Shown one piece after another: positions 59,940 to 64,000 of a stretch of 64,000 nt of DNA (its first letter is position 1; each line of letters starts with the position of its first letter). The stretch spans positions 91,271,696-91,335,695 of the forward strand of contig OY282606.1 of assembly GCA_958298945.1 (NCBI GenBank). Direction: 5' to 3'. The translations under genes and the position numbers were made by a program. A model generated the notes under the pieces. That model was not told where the DNA came from and searched no databases. It saw only the letters and a program-made list of their open reading frames with translations. Source of the DNA: Atherix ibis (lineage: Eukaryota > Arthropoda > Insecta > Diptera > Athericidae).

Positions 59940-62900
59940 ACCGGAAAAGTATTATATATATATTTTTTAAAATTAAAACAGAAATGAATAAATATTTATA
60001 TAAATAATATTTTTAATAATTTGATATGTTAAAATATTGCTAGAAAATGAGGGTGTTTATATAACAAGTTTTTTAATTATTAAAAACTAAAAAATTATTA
60101 ATAACATTGAATGTAAAGAGACGAGTAGTTGTGATCAAAATGATGTTTCAATGGCGGTCGCCTAATTATTTTCTGATGGGGATTCTATTGATTTGATATA
60201 ATTACATGGTCCAAAATTATACCTTAGCTTGGAATACAATTTTTTAATATGAAAATATATAAATTTATATTATTTCTGGAAAAAATCTGAGCCAATAAAC
60301 CATTTATAAGAATATAATTTTGGCTATTAAATGCTTTTTTACTATTTCTGATTAAACCTAAATCCTATTTCCTTGAGAAGATCTGAGTAATTAAATTTTA
60401 TGATTTATTTTACTGAATTTAGGATTTATTTTACTGAAGTTCTGTTTTATATTTCGAAATCCAAACTTTTATATGCAAATAAATAAATTCACAGCAAATC
60501 AAAAAACTGTTTTATTTAGTTTAATAATTTAAACGAAATTGAATTTACTAACCATCGTAGTTATTTAGTAAATTGAAATGGCTGCAAACTATTATTTTGA
60601 AAATGAGCGCAGAAATATTATGAATAAATATAAAACTGCCCCTATCTGAAAGTGATGCATGTGTGAGCTAGCCTTAGATTAAAGAATATCAAAATTAAAA
60701 TAAATATGCCAAAAGAAGCTATTCGAATAAATCAGAAACTATTAAACTGAAAAATGTCAATAAAATATTGTGAATAGAAAGGGAAGTTCATATAACCACG
60801 TTAAACGATAATGATTTGGAAAGCATATGAATTGATCATATTTATTTATCATTTTAGAGAGAAAAAATGAGTTAACTATTACTTTCGAGCCAAGGAGTAT
60901 TTTTTGGCAATTAAGGAATATACTAACTCAATTCAACTTTTGCCTTTACCAGAAAGGTGAATCAATTTTACCACTACATAAGGAACACAATGTTGATCAC
61001 ATTAAATTTAGAATAATAGATGTTATAAACGGATTAAATTATTTAGGCATTACAAGTATATTTTTTATACACTTTCTGATGTAAGACGGCAATTCTAAAA
61101 ATGCTGTAACACTTCCGATTCAACAAAAAAATTTGTAAAATTTATTAGCAAACATTCCACCTCTTTCCTTAGTTTTATAAATTAAAAAACATAATAAATA
61201 AGAAATTACCATTTCTAAAGAGAACAGTGTTCTATTACAATTATACTATCAAACAACAAAATTCACAATATTTTGCTTATGCATAATAATATCATAAATG
61301 AAACTGTTTTTAAAATTACCGCGTCAATCGCATACTGAACTTTAAAATTGCCCCCACTGATTTACGCCGGTTCTGTTATTTTTTTAAGAATTTACTCTAA
61401 AAAAAAATTTGGACCTAAATTTTGTGTAGAGGATTCGATTTTTTCAATTCAACTTGGCGTTTTAATACTCTGTAATCTAAGATACAAAACTATTAGTTTT
61501 GTTAGTCGATGTCAAATTGTGTTCTGCGATTTTTAGTTAGCAATAAAAAAATATTTTTTAATTAAATAATAGAAATTAAATTATTGACCAAACAAAAAAA
61601 TACATAAACAATGGCTTTTATGTATTTTATTTCGTTTTGATAATAAAAAAAAATCACCTCAATAAATAATCAAAAAATATCGTAAAAATTAAGACTCGTA
61701 AAATTTGGAAAACTTTTATATTTTCTTTAATAATTTGTTTTACATAAATTTTCGTTATGGCTCTCATCTAGCACGAACTTTTTTGCCAACAATTTGGAAA
61801 ATGCTCCTAGTTTTGTTAAATATTTTCAGATTTGGTTGCTATTTTTATTTTGTTTTTAATAAATAAGCGTAAATTATATTAAGACTGTTTACAGTTTCTT
61901 GTAAACTCTGGCTAATAATTGTAATATTTATATAATGATATAAATTGTTCCCATAGGTTTAAGTGAATTATTTTGTAAAAATTTGTAACAATTATAAATT
62001 TTATTAGCATCACTAAGTTTTTTTAATCTATTACAAATAGAATCAATACATATAGATGCATTCAATTTACTATTTGATTATGTTTCATGAAGAACTAAAA
62101 TAAATTGTAATATTAGTGTAAAAAATAAAAAAAATATATGCTAAGATGAGCTAATGAACAGTATTGATTTGTGCAATTTTTCGAGAACACTCTTATGACG
62201 TGACTGACTAGTCTACTCATGGTGGGTATATTATCTAGTAAATAGTAAATGTTCCTTGTTATTTGAAGAAAACAGCTTAGCTTCCACGATTTTGAATAAA
62301 TTTTTATTTCAATAAATCAATCATCTAATTAGTGTAATCGAGAGTAAATCTGCTGACTTGTTATACTCGTAGTTCATGTTGTTGGTTTATGCAACGGTTG
62401 CTTTATGCCATGATAAATGTTCAATTGGAAACAAGGTTAAATATTGGGTTTTTTCTATGTAACATTCACGCTTATTAAAAAGTACAATAAGGTTTTCTTC
62501 CAAGTGAATTTCTATATATAAATTTTTGTTTATTTTATAACTAAAACTACCTATAGATACACATATATTGATTCATAAACTCATAGTACCATGTACAACG
62601 AAAAAGTGCTATTTAAACAGGAAATGATATGAGAATTGGCACAGAATATAATCTGGTTACTTGGTTTGTTAATACAATAGTTCAAGAATTTTTGGAAAAT
62701 ATTTTAAGTTTAAAAATTGTGATAGTGAATTTTTCTTTAAGTTAATAATAACCAGTTTCTTTGCTATAGAATTTAATTTTTAATTTTATGATCGCTATTT
62801 TGTTTTATTGGGTACAGTTTTTATGTATCTTTACTTTACTGGTTAATGTTTAGCTTTGAATATGATACTTAGAAAGTCATTAAGAAGAAATTATTTCACA

Positions 62901-62960
62901 TACTATTATACAATAGTATGCAATTTGAGGATAATGAGTAATTATCAATTAGTGAATTTC
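59940..62960. other. AT-rich spacer, nothing recognised
   Basis: Only short chance ORFs. A TACTCGTA octamer lies at 62363-62370. Confidence 0.5.
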
Positions 62961-62966
62961 AATTGA

Positions 62967-63860
62967 AACTGTTGGCTTTATTTACTTTTTTTTTTAAATT
63001 TTTCAATAAACTTTAAGATGTGCTATCATTTTAAAGTAATCTGAATCTAGTTATGTAATAAAAATGATGTTATAAATTTTTGAAGGGGAAAACATAATAT
63101 TGCATGAAGTTTTTATTTTAAAAAATATTTATTTTAATTATGTTATTTGAACTAGAAGTGCCTAATGTACTTTTACAGGATTGATCAATTTAAAGTTTAA
63201 AAAAATGTATTAAAAATTATAATTTTATTAAATGGTTAATTTTATTTTATTTTCATTATGTAAATTATTAAAATGTCCGCTATTAAATTCCTAGAAAAAT
63301 TCGATCATTTTGAAGCAATTTGAGATGACTTTTTTTTATGTTTCGTGCTGTTATTTAGAAATTACATTTTTAAATGTTGTAAAATTAAAAGACGTTTAAC
63401 GTTAATCAGATCTTTGTAGGTATATTTAAATGCTCTAAAATTTAATAATTATTAAAATAAATATGTTTTTTTTTATAAGAAAAATTTTAATAGTATCAAA
63501 TCGAATGATCTTGAAAACCAATTCACATTAGCAAATCTCGATATTACGTATACTGGAAAATGTTTACGCCATAAAGACAAAATTTGCTTAATAGTTTATG
63601 GCATATAGTCTATTTTAAAGTATTCAAGTTCAGTCTAAGAAAAGCTGGTTATTATTTGGTCAATCAACGGTAACTGTCGCATCTTCTTCATTTGTCAAGA
63701 AATACCTGCTAATTATAACTCCAGACCAGAATGCACACCATTCAGTCACTTTTTGCAAATACAGTTGCTTCTCCATAGTTGTGGTATATTTTTGAAATCT
63801 CATATAGAGCGATTTTGCTTATTGGCATATCCACCATGCGAGAAATAAGCCCCAACCCTG
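62967..63860 (-). pseudogene. DDE transposase remnant (WCAFWSEG family), copy 6
   Basis: Minus-strand reading from about 63850 gives VDMPISKIALYEISKIYHNY (linker), KVTEWCAFWSGVIISRYFLT then NEEDATVTVD, the best-kept hallmark block in the window. After a long degenerate stretch, VISNCFKMIEFF near 63320 marks the C-terminus. The tail 62967-63120 is shared with 48768-48945. Confidence 0.75.
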
Positions 63861-64000
63861 ATGAAAATTTTTGTTTGAAAAAACCCATTATTGAAGCACT
63901 AAATCGTATAGTCAAAAAATTCTTTATAAATTTAATAATAAAAAAATGGCATATTTAAATCTAAATAATATTTTGAAATTTTTTTATTTTATTTTAAAAC

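Overview
The window is very AT-rich eukaryotic DNA. It has short introns with GTAAGT donors, TATA/TCAGT promoters, and several families of mariner and LINE debris. Its recognisable genes encode low-complexity cuticle proteins like those clustered at Drosophila 72E (retinin-like / CPLCA group). Together these point to a higher fly (cyclorrhaphan Diptera). The species cannot be named from sequence alone.

Only four genes are well supported. Three lie on the minus strand at the left (2.2-2.7, 7.0-7.5 and 10.4-11.2 kb), and one lies on the plus strand at 56.2-57.0 kb. All four share one plan: a TATA box, an initiator 31-34 bp downstream, a first coding exon of exactly 12 nt (four codons M-x-K-L/F), a phase-0 intron of 70-153 bp, and one long second exon encoding the rest of a secretory signal peptide and a His/Tyr/Ala/Pro-rich mature protein. 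They look like tandem-duplicated structural genes for cuticle or cornea, split by a long gene-poor stretch. A fifth coding candidate, an unidentified 106-codon basic ORF, sits at 55.5-55.8 kb.

Between and beyond them the DNA is mostly AT-rich sequence and decayed transposons. Mariner-type elements with recognisable ends lie at 20194-21118, 24640-25782, 25951-27212 (irritans/Himar-like, nearly full length), 33912-34793 (second copy of the 24.6-kb family) and 38499-39727 (Mos1/mauritiana-like). The last is nested inside a different DDE element at 37532-39845. Older mariner fragments lie at 4.8-5.7, 16.2-16.7, 36.2-36.5 and 42.2-42.5 kb. A separate DDE transposase family (hallmark WCAFWSEG-like motif) has left at least six fragments (31.3, 46.6, 49.1, 52.4, 53.8 and 63.5 kb). 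Non-LTR retrotransposon pieces lie at 9.5-10.3, 16.8-17.0, 18.0-18.4, 35.0-35.3 and 59.4-59.8 kb. No transposase or reverse transcriptase here is intact.

Unexplained signals are a strongly over-represented octamer TACGAGTA (17 sites), a broken unidentified gene at 33.55-34.84 kb split by a mariner whose left end carries an inverted copy of the flank, several perfect hairpins and short minisatellites, and a tRNA-like Pol III element at 31.86 kb. No rRNA, functional tRNA or CRISPR array was seen. Exon structures, TSS and polyA positions are read from motifs, without transcript evidence.
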